Assembly: GCF_004362805.1 (NCBI RefSeq) | Contig: NZ_SNYF01000005.1 | Span: forward strand, 1,415,676-1,479,675 | Length of the DNA: 64,000 nucleotides | Direction: 5' to 3' | Origin: Algoriphagus boseongensis | GTDB lineage: Bacteria; Bacteroidota; Bacteroidia; Cytophagales; Cyclobacteriaceae | In this document: positions 55,671 to 64,000 of the stretch, piece after piece | Layout of the letters: every line of letters begins with the position of its first letter | Numbering within the stretch: position 1 is the first letter of the stretch | Translations under genes and position numbers: made by a program | The notes under the pieces: generated by a model | The model's database searches: none | What the model was told of the DNA's origin: nothing | Seen by the model: only the letters and a program-made list of their open reading frames with translations

Positions 55671-57287
55671 TTATTCTTTGGAAGGAATGGTGCTATCAGA
55701 GCCATCTCGATTGGCTCGGTAATGAGGGGACATAATTTCTATGTCATTATCCCTACAAAAATCCTGGATATTCTGATGAAGCTCTGAATAAACCTTCGCT
55801 TGAATATTAGCCATTTTGGTATAGGCATTCAATTGGTAAGAGACATAAAAATCGTCCAAACTGGTTTGGAGCACAAAGGGCTTTGGCTCGGTCATTACAT
55901 GCTCAGTGGCAATAGCAGCATCTATTAGAACTTTATGGACTTTTGGCCAAGGAATATCATAGCCCAAAGTAATGGTAGTATGAAGAATCAAGCCTTCTTT
56001 CTCAGCTTGAAGCGAATAATTCACTGTGTTGCCGGAAAGTACTGATGAGTTGGGAATTGTAATAATCTCATTTTTGGTGGTCCTGATTCTGGTCACCAGC
56101 AAAGTTTTTTCAATCACATCACCAGTTGCATCTGCGATTTTTATCCTATCTCCTAATTTGAAAGGTCGCATGTAGGTAATTACCAGACCTGCAATCATGT
56201 TGGTAATCGCAGAAGAAGATCCTAAAGAGAACAAAATGCCTAAAAATACACTTACTCCTTTGAAGACAACAGAATCTGATCCAGGCAAATAGGGAAAAAT
56301 CAATACCAGCATAAAAGCTAACAGGAGAAACCGGGCGATGTTGTAGGTAGGCATGGCCCAATCCGGATGAAATCCAGAAATATTCAGCTTTTCATCTTGA
56401 ATTTCCTTAAAAACAAACCTGACAAACCGAATCAAATAATTGACAAAAATGACAATGACTAGAATGCTGAAAAGATTGGGAAGGTAGTCCCAAATAGCCC
56501 TGATTCCATCTTTAACTGGATCTAAGACAAGATTTAAAATGATTTCAGACCAATCTCTTGAGAAGGGAAAAATGCTGAATAAAATTGGCAGTAATAGGTA
56601 AAGGAAAAAAAAGATTAGAACCCATTTAAAGAAATGTAAAACCTTGGTGGCCAAAATAATTTCTTGATCTTTATTCAAAAATGTATAGCCCTTATAGCTT
56701 AGATCTTTGAAGATCACTTTTTCTTTTCTTCTTATCCAACCTTCCAATTTCTTCGTTCCTTTCCCCACCAAGTAAAAAATCAGAATGGCAGATAAAAGAG
56801 CTGCCAAAGTCATCACAATTCGTAAAAGCCAAGCTTCAGCTTGGTTTTCCTTTTGGTATTCCAAAATGTATTGATCGATTCTATTTCTGCACCTCAATGC
56901 CAATTCTTCAACTCCAGCTCCATAATTCTTCGCATCCAGCGATGAAATTGAAACGATAATTTGGTCTCCATAAAGCACATCCATGGTACCTTCAATCTCT
57001 TCTAATTTTAAGGAATCAGAATTATATCTGTCATTTCTAGCCAATTCATAAATCCTTTGAGTAACCCGAGCTGCACGGTCCTCTGCTTTCAAGGAGCCTA
57101 ATCTCGAATAGACTAAAAAGAGCGTATCTTGATTGGATCCATATACTGGATACCCCGGAAGGGTTAAAGTGTCAGAAATAATTTCACTAGTTAAAGTTGA
57201 ATTTTGTCCGAAGGCAATGGTGAAAGAGAAAAGAAAAAACGAGACCAATCCAACTAAAATCCAAAAAGTGCTTCTTGTATATTTCAT
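55671..57287 (-). CDS. MscS-family mechanosensitive channel
   Basis: The 538-residue protein has a signal peptide, a periplasmic region of about 140 residues, roughly five membrane helices, and the MscS core: pore helix FSLGSSSAITNMIAGLVITYMRPF, then the beta domain LGDRIKIADATGDVIEKTLLVTRIRT and IPNSSVLSGNTVNYS. It releases solutes on membrane tension. The extra N-terminal periplasmic domain makes it longer than E. coli MscS (286). Confidence 0.93.
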   Translation of the reverse strand: MKYTRSTFWILVGLVSFFLFSFTIAFGQNSTLTSEIISDTLTLPGYPVYGSNQDTLFLVYSRLGSLKAEDRAARVTQRIYELARNDRYNSDSLKLEEIEGTMDVLYGDQIIVSISSLDAKNYGAGVEELALRCRNRIDQYILEYQKENQAEAWLLRIVMTLAALLSAILIFYLVGKGTKKLEGWIRRKEKVIFKDLSYKGYTFLNKDQEIILATKVLHFFKWVLIFFFLYLLLPILFSIFPFSRDWSEIILNLVLDPVKDGIRAIWDYLPNLFSILVIVIFVNYLIRFVRFVFKEIQDEKLNISGFHPDWAMPTYNIARFLLLAFMLVLIFPYLPGSDSVVFKGVSVFLGILFSLGSSSAITNMIAGLVITYMRPFKLGDRIKIADATGDVIEKTLLVTRIRTTKNEIITIPNSSVLSGNTVNYSLQAEKEGLILHTTITLGYDIPWPKVHKVLIDAAIATEHVMTEPKPFVLQTSLDDFYVSYQLNAYTKMANIQAKVYSELHQNIQDFCRDNDIEIMSPHYRANRDGSDSTIPSKE

Positions 57288-57365
57288 AGAAATTCGAATT
57301 GACTTTTAAGATACTTCGAAAATTCAAATTCACCTCTCTTCAAAAAATCGAAAATAGTGTTTCAA

Positions 57366-57402
57366 ATTAAAAACCACCCAAAAAATGAATTCTGGGTGGT
57401 TT
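57366..57402 (-). terminator. Intrinsic terminator of the sigma/anti-sigma operon
   Basis: AAACCACCC (57371-57379) and GGGTGGTTT (57394-57402) form a 9-bp stem. A T-run follows on the minus strand. Confidence 0.8.
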
Positions 57403-57423
57403 AGGTTGGTCTAGAGTTCGATT

Positions 57424-58755
57424 TTATTTCTTTTGAATGTTCCCAAAGTTCACTTTCAGCGCAGCCCCAAAGAACCCAATATTAGTACCCGTAGCGGTAA
57501 TATCTTGAATCGGGTAATTGTAAAATGGCATCAGTAGATAGCTGGTCTTTTTGGATTCCAACAAACGGATATTGATTCCCAAATTTGCGGTGGCAAAAGG
57601 ATAAAATTTGGAGCTTGGAGTATCGAGGGTAGAAAGATTTGCCACAGACTCATTTTTGAAAGAAACCGAATTAGCCAAAGCAGACTGAGCATCCACTACA
57701 GATACCTGACGGGTATATAAAAATTCTCGCTGAGAACTCTGATTAAACGCCACTAAATTGGAAAAGCCAGCTTGAATTGAAATCGATTTATTTCTCGTGA
57801 TGGCATACGTCACAAAGACTGGGATGTCCATCTGTACTTGCTGGATTTCAGTACGTTCATTGCCTGGATAGGAGGCATTCGCAATTCTCACTACTCCTTC
57901 TCCCTCACTGGTTTGATTGAAGTAATTTAAGCCCATTCCGGAGCCTAGAGTCAGTTTTTTACCCAAATCCAAATTCATTTGCACGCCCAAACCAATGCTG
58001 GAACTCATCACGGATTGATTTTCCTGTTGGCCAGTTCCATAGCCTGGCGAAACCCCCAAGGCCATTGCAATGGGACTGGACTCTTGGGTTTTTACTTCCT
58101 CCTTATCCCCAGTAAGGTCGGCAATTTGCTTTTTAAGCAATTCAACTTTTGCAGCCTCTACTGAATCTGCTTGAGTTTCTGCCAAAGTCAGTTGCGTTGA
58201 AGTAGTATTAGCCATTTCTGAATTTGTGACTACAGCGTTCTTATCCTCTGCATTCGAACTTACATCCCTTTTCTCAGGATTATCTACTTGAGCCATGTTC
58301 GAAGTTTGGGAAGCGTTTTTACTTGATTCCCGCTTTTCAGCAATCCCCTTAGATTGAGATGTTGGGGCATTTTTAGAACCTTCAGATTTACTTTGATCAT
58401 CCGCAAGTAAATCTATTTTGCTTCCAGAAGAATTGGAATTCCCAACTTGATTCTCCGGGCTTACTTGCTCTTCATTTGTCGGGTTTTCATTGCCAAGACT
58501 GCTATCAGCGCTTGACCCCAGACTTAGCATCTCGGGCTTAGTTTGACTTTGAAAATCAAAGGAATTAAAGGCCACTAATAAAATGATCAATGAGGCCGCA
58601 ACTCCACTTACCCAATAGGTGATGGCTTTGATTTTTTTGGCTTGGCGCTTTTTCTCAAAAGCCTCCCAGGCCCCTTCCTCGTAGGAAATCGGGGCTTGCT
58701 CCTGAGCTCGTTTGAGGGAGGACGCCAACCACTTATCCAATTTATCTTCCTGCAT
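57424..58755 (-). CDS. Anti-sigma-like membrane protein fused to an outer-membrane-barrel-like domain
   Basis: The 443-residue protein has a short cytoplasmic N-terminal part (residues 1-44), one membrane helix (45-64), a long low-complexity Ser/Asn/Glu/Gln-rich linker (about 66-225), and a C-terminal domain (226-443) with alternating beta strands like OMP_b-brl_2. It overlaps the ECF sigma gene by 14 nt, so it is the likely anti-sigma partner. The linker could span the periplasm, linking the inner membrane to the outer membrane. Confidence 0.78.
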   Translation of the reverse strand: MQEDKLDKWLASSLKRAQEQAPISYEEGAWEAFEKKRQAKKIKAITYWVSGVAASLIILLVAFNSFDFQSQTKPEMLSLGSSADSSLGNENPTNEEQVSPENQVGNSNSSGSKIDLLADDQSKSEGSKNAPTSQSKGIAEKRESSKNASQTSNMAQVDNPEKRDVSSNAEDKNAVVTNSEMANTTSTQLTLAETQADSVEAAKVELLKKQIADLTGDKEEVKTQESSPIAMALGVSPGYGTGQQENQSVMSSSIGLGVQMNLDLGKKLTLGSGMGLNYFNQTSEGEGVVRIANASYPGNERTEIQQVQMDIPVFVTYAITRNKSISIQAGFSNLVAFNQSSQREFLYTRQVSVVDAQSALANSVSFKNESVANLSTLDTPSSKFYPFATANLGINIRLLESKKTSYLLMPFYNYPIQDITATGTNIGFFGAALKVNFGNIQKK

Positions 58756-59290
58756 ATTCTTTCAAATGGGTTTGAATCAACTGACGGAGTCTGGATTTGG
58801 CTCTGGTCAGGTAAACTCTGGAAGAGCTCTCGGTGATATTCAAGCGATCAGCGACTTCCTTGTGACTATATCCTTCGACCTCATAGAGATTGAAGACCAA
58901 CTGCAAATCATCCGGCAGCTGACGCAGGATTTTGAGAATATCCTGGTAGGCCATCTGATCTGGAGCATATACTTCATCGAAAACCGGGGTTTCCCCATCG
59001 GCTTCTAAGTGATTTTGGAATTTTTTGTTTTTCCGGTAATAATCTATTGCTGTATTGACGGTAATTCTCCTAAGCCAAGGCTTGAGCTGAGGAGCCTCTT
59101 CCATTTTTTTAAAGGAATCAAAGCATTTCAAAAAGGAATCATTGGTGATTTCCAGGGCCAAGTCATGATTTTTGACATAGGAAAGACTGATCCCCATGAC
59201 ATAGCCATAGTATCTCTTGAAGAATACTTCCTCATGCTTCTTAGATCGGCGTTTGCAACCGTCGATCAATTCTGGGTCAGACCAATTCAA
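58742..59290 (-). CDS. ECF-type RNA polymerase sigma factor
   Basis: The 182-residue protein has sigma-70 regions 2 (EVFFKRYYGYVMGISLSYV...LEITNDSFLKCFDSF) and 4 (LRQLPDDLQLVFNLYEVEGYSHKEVADRLNI...VYLTRAKSRLRQL). The frame has no ATG before residue 32, so the start appears to be TTG at 59290; an in-frame stop lies shortly upstream. It is co-transcribed with the anti-sigma-like gene. It may control envelope genes. Confidence 0.93.
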   Translation of the reverse strand: MNWSDPELIDGCKRRSKKHEEVFFKRYYGYVMGISLSYVKNHDLALEITNDSFLKCFDSFKKMEEAPQLKPWLRRITVNTAIDYYRKNKKFQNHLEADGETPVFDEVYAPDQMAYQDILKILRQLPDDLQLVFNLYEVEGYSHKEVADRLNITESSSRVYLTRAKSRLRQLIQTHLKEYAGR

Positions 59291-59314
59291 CGCGAAAATT
59301 CCAGCTGTTCAGAT

Positions 59315-59833
59315 TTAATTTTTTATCCATTCACAATTCCCCTCACAGAGATAATCTACAAAGTTGCAATACTCCCGGATATATAGGATCATCCGATCTA
59401 CGACTTTAGGGTCAAGTGAATAGAATGCTTTTTTTAGATCAATTTCAATTGTTTCAAGCACCATTTCGTCAGTTTGGGTACAAGAATTAAACTCAGGAAA
59501 CAGAAAAAACTGGACTCTTTCCGGACTACTTTCCTGAGTAAACCCATCCCAAACCAAGCGATAATTCCCCTGGCAAGTTGCCTTTTTTAGAACCGTGAGT
59601 AAAAGCCTATCCCCTGTCCTTTTGATTCCTCTAATTTCAAGATTGGCTTGATTACAGATTGGGTCAGAGGCTCTTTCAAAGTTTAACTTTTGAAACTGCT
59701 TATTATCCGCCTGAAACTTTGCTTTCCCAAAACTCACCTCATAGGAAATTCCTGTCGCCAAAAACTGATCTGGCTCTTCAGGAGTGCAAGAGAAAAGAAG
59801 TAGAAATAAAGAAAATCGATAAATCCAGTTCAT
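59315..59833 (-). CDS. Lipoprotein of unknown function
   Basis: The 172-residue protein has a lipoprotein signal (MNWIYRFSLFLLLFSC, Cys16 in the lipobox). The mature part has strand-rich character and several cysteines (CNQANLEIRG, CQGNYR, CTQTDEM, CNFVDYLC, CEW) that could form disulfides. No family is recognised. It is upstream of the sigma factor on the same strand, 24 bp before its start. Confidence 0.75.
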   Translation of the reverse strand: MNWIYRFSLFLLLFSCTPEEPDQFLATGISYEVSFGKAKFQADNKQFQKLNFERASDPICNQANLEIRGIKRTGDRLLLTVLKKATCQGNYRLVWDGFTQESSPERVQFFLFPEFNSCTQTDEMVLETIEIDLKKAFYSLDPKVVDRMILYIREYCNFVDYLCEGNCEWIKN

Positions 59834-59940
59834 GGTGGATTGGTTCTTTGGGACTAGAACGAAAATGAGGGTAAAACGCTACAAAAAATCACTAAGGACT
59901 TCATAAGAAAATTACTTGCCAATCTGAAAAAAGTTAAACC

Positions 59941-60435
59941 CTAAAACTTCTGGTACATAATCAGTGCTCCAACCAGACCGAGTTCAGGATGCCGGTACGC
60001 TTCAGGAATCTTTCCTTTAATCTCAAATCCCAGACTTTGCCAAAGTTTTACCGCATTATGATTCGTTTCGATCACATAATTGAATTGCATGGCTTGAAAT
60101 CCAAGTTTTCTGGCCTCCTGAATTGCAAACTCTCCTAATTTCCTTCCAAATCCCTTCCCCAAAAATTCCTGAGAAACAATAAATCCTGCATTGCAAATGT
60201 GATTTCCGAGATCAGGTTGATTAGGCTTGATGAAAAAGGTCCCAATTAGTTTAGCGGATATTTCGGCCACATAAGTTTCCTTGTCATGGCTTAGCCAATA
60301 GGTCATAATCTTTTCTTTGGAAGATTCAGTATCAAAAACATAGGTTCCTCCATTTCTGATTACAGGTTCTATTATCTCCCAAAGCGCATTTTCATCCTTC
60401 GAAGTCGCTTTTCTAAAATATAATTCGGAGTTCAT
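59941..60435 (-). CDS. GNAT-family N-acetyltransferase
   Basis: The 164-residue protein has an acetyl-CoA fold: NSELYFRKATSKDENALWEI, the beta-strand AEISAKLIGTFFI, the acetyl-CoA loop VSQEFLGKGFGRKLGEFAIQEA (R/Q-x-x-G-x-G/A type), and NHNAVKLWQSLGFEIKG. The acceptor is unknown. Confidence 0.92.
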   Translation of the reverse strand: MNSELYFRKATSKDENALWEIIEPVIRNGGTYVFDTESSKEKIMTYWLSHDKETYVAEISAKLIGTFFIKPNQPDLGNHICNAGFIVSQEFLGKGFGRKLGEFAIQEARKLGFQAMQFNYVIETNHNAVKLWQSLGFEIKGKIPEAYRHPELGLVGALIMYQKF

Positions 60436-60538
60436 TGCGTTCTTTATCTATTTAATTCCCAAAATACCAATTGAAATTTCAAATGCCCTGATTTAAAATC
60501 TCGGAAGGCTGAATATCTTCGCTTGAATTTGCTCAAAA

Positions 60539-61462
60539 ATGACCCAGCCCACCTCCTACCAGAAAATCCCCGGAATCCTGATGGCTCTTTCATCGGCAGT
60601 TTTTTGGGGTATTTCAGGAACCTGCGCCCAGTATCTTTTTGAGCAAAAAGAGGTCGATCCTGCATGGTTGGTAACCTGGAGGATGATTTTTGCTGGAATC
60701 ATTTTGGTGATTTTTTCCTTGACACAAGAAAAGAAAGCTGCTTTTTCTGTATGGAAAAAGCCTGTGGACATAATTCGAATTTTACTTTTTGGAATCCTCG
60801 GAATGGTAGCCGTACAATACACCTATTTCTACAGCATTTCCCTTTCCAATGCAGCTACAGCAACTATTCTTCAGTATATAGGACCGGTGTTCGTGGTCGC
60901 CTTTTATGCGCTAAAGAACCGGAAATGGCCTATTTTGGCTGAATATGGGGCATTAGTTCTTGCTCTTTCGGGAACCTTTTTATTGGTGACTCATGGATCG
61001 ATCGAAGTCTTAGTCATTTCTGAACAAGCCCTTTTCTGGGGGATCTTATCAGCCTTGGCCTTGGCTTTTTATACCATTCAGCCGGTTGGTCTTTTGCGGA
61101 CGTTTTCTCCTGCGTCAGTTACAGGCTGGGGAATGCTAATTGGAGGGATTTCCTTTTCCCTAATCACCCAACCTTGGAGCATCTCAGGAGTATGGGACTG
61201 GGGAACTTTTGCGGCTTTTTCCTATATCATTCTTTTTGGGACAGTTCTGGCCTTTTACTTCTTTCTAAGATCAGTCACAATTATAGGAGCCACAACTGCC
61301 AGCTTGCTTTGTAGTGTAGAGCCACTTGCCGCTGCCCTTACAGCTGTCTTCTGGCTAAAAGTTAGTTTTCTGGGTATGGATTGGATTGGAACGATCTTGA
61401 TTTTGGCAACAGTCGGATTGCTGACTTTGAGCAAGGAGGAAAAGAAAAAAGGCACAGTTTGA
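60539..61462 (+). CDS. EamA-family drug/metabolite transporter
   Basis: The 307-residue membrane protein has about ten transmembrane helices in two EamA repeats (ALSSAVFWGISGTCAQYLF and FWGILSALALAFYTIQPVG). Substrates of the family include amino acids and other metabolites. The substrate here is unknown. It is divergent from the acetyltransferase. The 243-bp gap after it contains no gene I can see. Confidence 0.93.
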   Translation: MTQPTSYQKIPGILMALSSAVFWGISGTCAQYLFEQKEVDPAWLVTWRMIFAGIILVIFSLTQEKKAAFSVWKKPVDIIRILLFGILGMVAVQYTYFYSISLSNAATATILQYIGPVFVVAFYALKNRKWPILAEYGALVLALSGTFLLVTHGSIEVLVISEQALFWGILSALALAFYTIQPVGLLRTFSPASVTGWGMLIGGISFSLITQPWSISGVWDWGTFAAFSYIILFGTVLAFYFFLRSVTIIGATTASLLCSVEPLAAALTAVFWLKVSFLGMDWIGTILILATVGLLTLSKEEKKKGTV

Positions 61463-61705
61463 AAACTATGCCTTCCTATTCTTAAAAGCAACGAATTTTA
61501 TTTAGGCTCTCGGTGTAGGATTTATTTTTTCAAAAAAGAAATAACAACTACTCTTAGGCCAAGATTTTATCACAAAAGGGAGAAAACTGTTTAAAAGTTT
61601 ACCAAAAGAATTATTCTAATTTTTTGTTGAGGACTTAATCTTTGGATTTTAAAGGGAATAGAACCTCTTTGAAACTGTAGTTGCTACAGTCAAGGCGATC
61701 ATCGT

Positions 61706-62356
61706 TCAGAACTTAACTCCAATGTAAATATTGGGCTCAAAGAGGAAGTAATTTCTCCATTTTTCATCCAGTTGTTTAAAACCATCGGGAGTTTTGGTAT
61801 CAAATACCCAGAACTGGGAATGAACCTGAGGCTCTACGAAAAACCGTTTACTCTTTCCAAATGCCAGATGATACCCGAGGTGGAAAGAATTATATAGCTT
61901 AAATCCATTTCCTATTTTGTTATTGTCTTCATCCAGATAGGTTTTATACTGAGGCAAAACCTCTACAGTCGCAAAAAGGCCTTTCCAGAGCATTCGTTGG
62001 TAGCTTATCCCTATTCCCGTTTCGCGCACATGCCCAGGATAGAACTCCGTTTCGGACTCCACCTTATCCAAAAGTCCATCCCACCAAAGAATTCCCATTG
62101 GCTGAAATAGTCGCCAAGTGGCCAATTTTAGTCCAATAATATTCTTATTGTCCAAGTTGCGCTTCACATGAAGTTCGATGTGCTGCGTATTGGTTCGGTC
62201 ATCCCAGGATTTAGTAAAAAACTGGGGCACTGTGATTCCCGGTGTACTTATCCGGTATTTATAGGCTACCGCGTTTTCATTCTTTTGGGAGAGTTTGCCT
62301 TGGGCAAAAGCACTCATGGTCACCATCATCAGAATAAAGGTTAATAAGTTTTTCAT
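61706..62356 (-). CDS. Outer-membrane beta-barrel-like protein (DUF2490-like)
   Basis: The 216-residue protein has a signal peptide (KNLLTFILMMVTMSAFAQ). The mature part alternates strands and turns with aromatics and ends in EPNIYIGVKF, with a C-terminal Phe as in outer-membrane barrels. It resembles DUF2490. The function is unknown. Confidence 0.72.
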   Translation of the reverse strand: MKNLLTFILMMVTMSAFAQGKLSQKNENAVAYKYRISTPGITVPQFFTKSWDDRTNTQHIELHVKRNLDNKNIIGLKLATWRLFQPMGILWWDGLLDKVESETEFYPGHVRETGIGISYQRMLWKGLFATVEVLPQYKTYLDEDNNKIGNGFKLYNSFHLGYHLAFGKSKRFFVEPQVHSQFWVFDTKTPDGFKQLDEKWRNYFLFEPNIYIGVKF

Positions 62357-62460
62357 TGTTTTCGTGTTTAAGTAAGACTTGTATTTGTTTCGAATTGGTA
62401 GGACAAATTTGCCATAGAGTGAAAGGTCAGTCGTCCCAAAATGTAATTGCGGACCTTTGG

Positions 62461-62709
62461 ATGAGATTTCGGACTTTAAAAAGCGGAGAAAGTCAGGATA
62501 GAATAAATCAAAAACTTTTATGGAGAACTTCAGCTGTGGGAATAAACCTGATCAGAAAAATGGAGGACGGGCCACTTGCATTTACCATTTTGCAAGAAAA
62601 AAATAAGATCTATTTCCATTCAAAGCGTTTTTTAGGAAAAAGGAAAAGCCAGACTCATCTATTTTTAGCTAAAAAGTTTGGTCAAAAACTTCTGGAAGTT
62701 TTATCTTGA
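62461..62709 (+). CDS. Possible small orphan protein (82 residues)
   Basis: An open frame starts at the ATG at 62461 (MRFRTLKSGESQDRINQKL) and encodes a basic protein rich in Lys, Leu and Phe. I recognise no family. It lies in the 412-bp gap between the DUF2490-like gene and the TPR gene. The A-rich codon usage is unlike its neighbours, so it may be spurious. Confidence 0.25.
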   Translation: MRFRTLKSGESQDRINQKLLWRTSAVGINLIRKMEDGPLAFTILQEKNKIYFHSKRFLGKRKSQTHLFLAKKFGQKLLEVLS

Positions 62710-62768
62710 AAGCTCTGCAAACCTAATTTTCACTGACAGAACACGTTTTTGGTGTTCTTTTCCATTGG

Positions 62769-64000
62769 ATGAATCAACGCTCCATCGCCGTACTTCCCTT
62801 TGATAACCTTAGCTCAGATCCGGAAAACGAATATTTTTCTGACGGAATGGCCGAGGAAATCATCAACGCGCTTAGCAAAATTCAAGGCCTGAAGGTCATC
62901 GCACGAACCTCTTCCTTTGCCTTCAAAGGTCAAAAACTGGATGTGCGGATCATAGGAAACAAGCTGGGTGTTTCCTCGGTCATTGAAGGAAGTATCCGAA
63001 AAGCAGGCAATCGGGTTCGGATTGCAGTCCAACTGATTCGTACCGACAATGGCTTCCATATTTGGTCCGAAACCTTTGACCGCACACTTCAGGATATTTT
63101 TGAGCTGCAGGATGAAATCAGCCTCTTGGTAGCCGACCGAATCCGGGAAAACTTTGGGCATATGGATATCGAAGATCGCTTGGTATCTTCGAAAACCAGC
63201 AATCCTGAGGCCTACGACCTTTTTCTGAAAGCCAGTTATCATTTCAAGCGCAAGGACTTGGTCGATGTCAAGGAAGCCTTGGTCCTATTTACCAAAGCCA
63301 CCCAACTAGATCCAAATTTCACAGAAGCCTACTCCTACATCGGAGAAACCTACCTTCACCACGCAGGCTTTAATTTGTTCTCAGCAAAGGAAGGTTTTCA
63401 GAAATCCAGAGAGTTTGCCCAAAAAGCACTAGCGATCAATCCAAAAGATATGCGGGCCCACAAGGTCATGGCCTATGTGCATCTCTTTCATGACTGGAAT
63501 TGGGAAGCTGCTATTGAGTCCTACAATCAGGCAGTGGCAGCTGGACTGAACAACGAGATCGATTTTATCACCAACTACTACATTTTCATCCAAAAGGACT
63601 ACGATTTGGCCATTTCTATAGCCAAGGAAAACCAGTCCCGGGATCCCCTCCACATCATTAGCTATTGGTGGCTTGGGCTATGCTACTACTTGTCAGGTCG
63701 ATTTGAAGAGGCGCTTCCAGCCTTTGAGGAGAGTCTTCGAATTGAGCCTAATTTCAGCGAGGCTTTAAGATGGAAAGGCTTGGTCTTAGGATATTTGGGG
63801 AAATTTAAAGAAGCTTTTAGTGCTTTGGAAAAAGCCATGACCATGACTAATGGCGAAGGTTTGGTCAAGCTGGACCTGATGACGGTCAAAGTCCTGAGCG
63901 GAGAAACAGAAGGAGTACTCGAGGCTTTAGAAAACAGTCACTACATCGATCCCTGCGATCCTGCAGCCTTGTATAGTCTGATGAATAGGCCTGATGAAGC
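62769..64000 (+). CDS. TolB-domain/TPR signalling protein (C-terminus off the window)
   Basis: The open frame starts at the ATG at 62769 and runs to the window edge (410 residues visible). Residues 3-130 match the TolB/FlgO-like N-terminal domain: RSIAVLPFDNLSSDPENEYFSDG, LKVIARTSSFAFKG and HIWSETFDRTLQDIF. TPR repeats follow (ALVLFTKATQLDPNFTEAYSYIG, SLRIEPNFSEALRWKGLVLGYLG). Related proteins often add an AraC-type or LytTR domain, which would be off the window. There is no N-terminal DNA-binding or cyclase domain before it. Confidence 0.88.
   Translation, partial: MNQRSIAVLPFDNLSSDPENEYFSDGMAEEIINALSKIQGLKVIARTSSFAFKGQKLDVRIIGNKLGVSSVIEGSIRKAGNRVRIAVQLIRTDNGFHIWSETFDRTLQDIFELQDEISLLVADRIRENFGHMDIEDRLVSSKTSNPEAYDLFLKASYHFKRKDLVDVKEALVLFTKATQLDPNFTEAYSYIGETYLHHAGFNLFSAKEGFQKSREFAQKALAINPKDMRAHKVMAYVHLFHDWNWEAAIESYNQAVAAGLNNEIDFITNYYIFIQKDYDLAISIAKENQSRDPLHIISYWWLGLCYYLSGRFEEALPAFEESLRIEPNFSEALRWKGLVLGYLGKFKEAFSALEKAMTMTNGEGLVKLDLMTVKVLSGETEGVLEALENSHYIDPCDPAALYSLMNRPDE

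Noticed and set aside
62461..62768. Frameshifted N-terminal domain of the TolB/TPR gene
   Set aside because: The frame shows no recognisable helix-turn-helix, LytTR or cyclase motif, and a stop and 59-bp gap separate it from the gene.

Overview
The window looks like a chromosomal segment of a member of the Bacteroidota, probably Cytophagales/Cyclobacteriaceae and possibly Algoriphagus-like; the genus is a guess from protein style. Reasons: TAnnTTTG-type -7 promoter elements, a SusC-style outer-membrane receptor with an N-terminal carboxypeptidase-regulatory-like domain, menaquinone genes, many beta-barrel and lipoprotein genes, an ECF sigma factor overlapping an anti-sigma/barrel fusion, and moderately AT-rich DNA. 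I see no rRNA, tRNA, CRISPR array, transposase, integrase or phage structural gene.

Layout. 1-6.3 kb: a complete histidine-degradation set hutH-hutI-hutU-hutG with a divergent LysR-type regulator cut by the window edge. 6.3-8.7 kb: menB and menE (menaquinone) plus a small secreted protein. 8.7-12.4 kb: a small accessory-looking block with a 2-oxoglutarate/Fe(II) oxygenase, an unrecognised 253-residue protein, a membrane-anchored TIR protein with a beta-rich C-terminal domain, and a LexA-like self-cleaving repressor in operon with an 85-residue unknown. 12.4-19.5 kb: an outer-membrane receptor, a TPR histidine kinase/LuxR response regulator pair and a lipoprotein. 19.6-25.3 kb: Tex, then a three-gene run of a thioredoxin-like protein, a flavin amine oxidase and a secernin-type C69 hydrolase. 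25.3-30.3 kb: molybdenum-cofactor genes moaA-moeA-tauE-moaD-moeB-moaE on the minus strand, preceded by an AraC regulator and an outer-membrane protein. 32.3-41.6 kb: a mixed set of single genes (aldo/keto reductase, TolB-like propeller, Tat-exported Gfo/Idh/MocA protein, Crp-like regulator, secreted DinB-fold protein, Amt, LytM-like protein, fasciclin lipoprotein).

41.8-52.7 kb is the most interesting part. A divergent AraC regulator faces an eight-gene plus-strand run: cupin, NTF2-like protein, type-B carboxylesterase, aldo/keto reductase, alpha/beta hydrolase, and two paralogous xanthine-oxidase-type molybdenum hydroxylase large subunits flanking one [2Fe-2S] small subunit. Seven of the eight proteins carry an export signal (Sec, Tat or Tat-lipoprotein), so the run appears to encode an envelope-located pathway for an unknown ester-containing or heterocyclic substrate. 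Two direct repeats exactly 21 bp apart, just upstream of a good -7 element, look like the AraC operator. The molybdenum-cofactor genes at 25-30 kb would supply these hydroxylases, although moaC, mog/moaB and the cytosine-dinucleotide transferase are not in the window.

52.7-64 kb: an NTF2-like protein, a pyruvate-kinase-like protein without the usual C-terminal domain, a DUF4397 lipoprotein, an MscS channel, an ECF sigma/anti-sigma-barrel pair, a lipoprotein, a GNAT acetyltransferase, an EamA transporter, an outer-membrane protein, and the first 410 residues of a TolB-domain/TPR protein that runs off the window.
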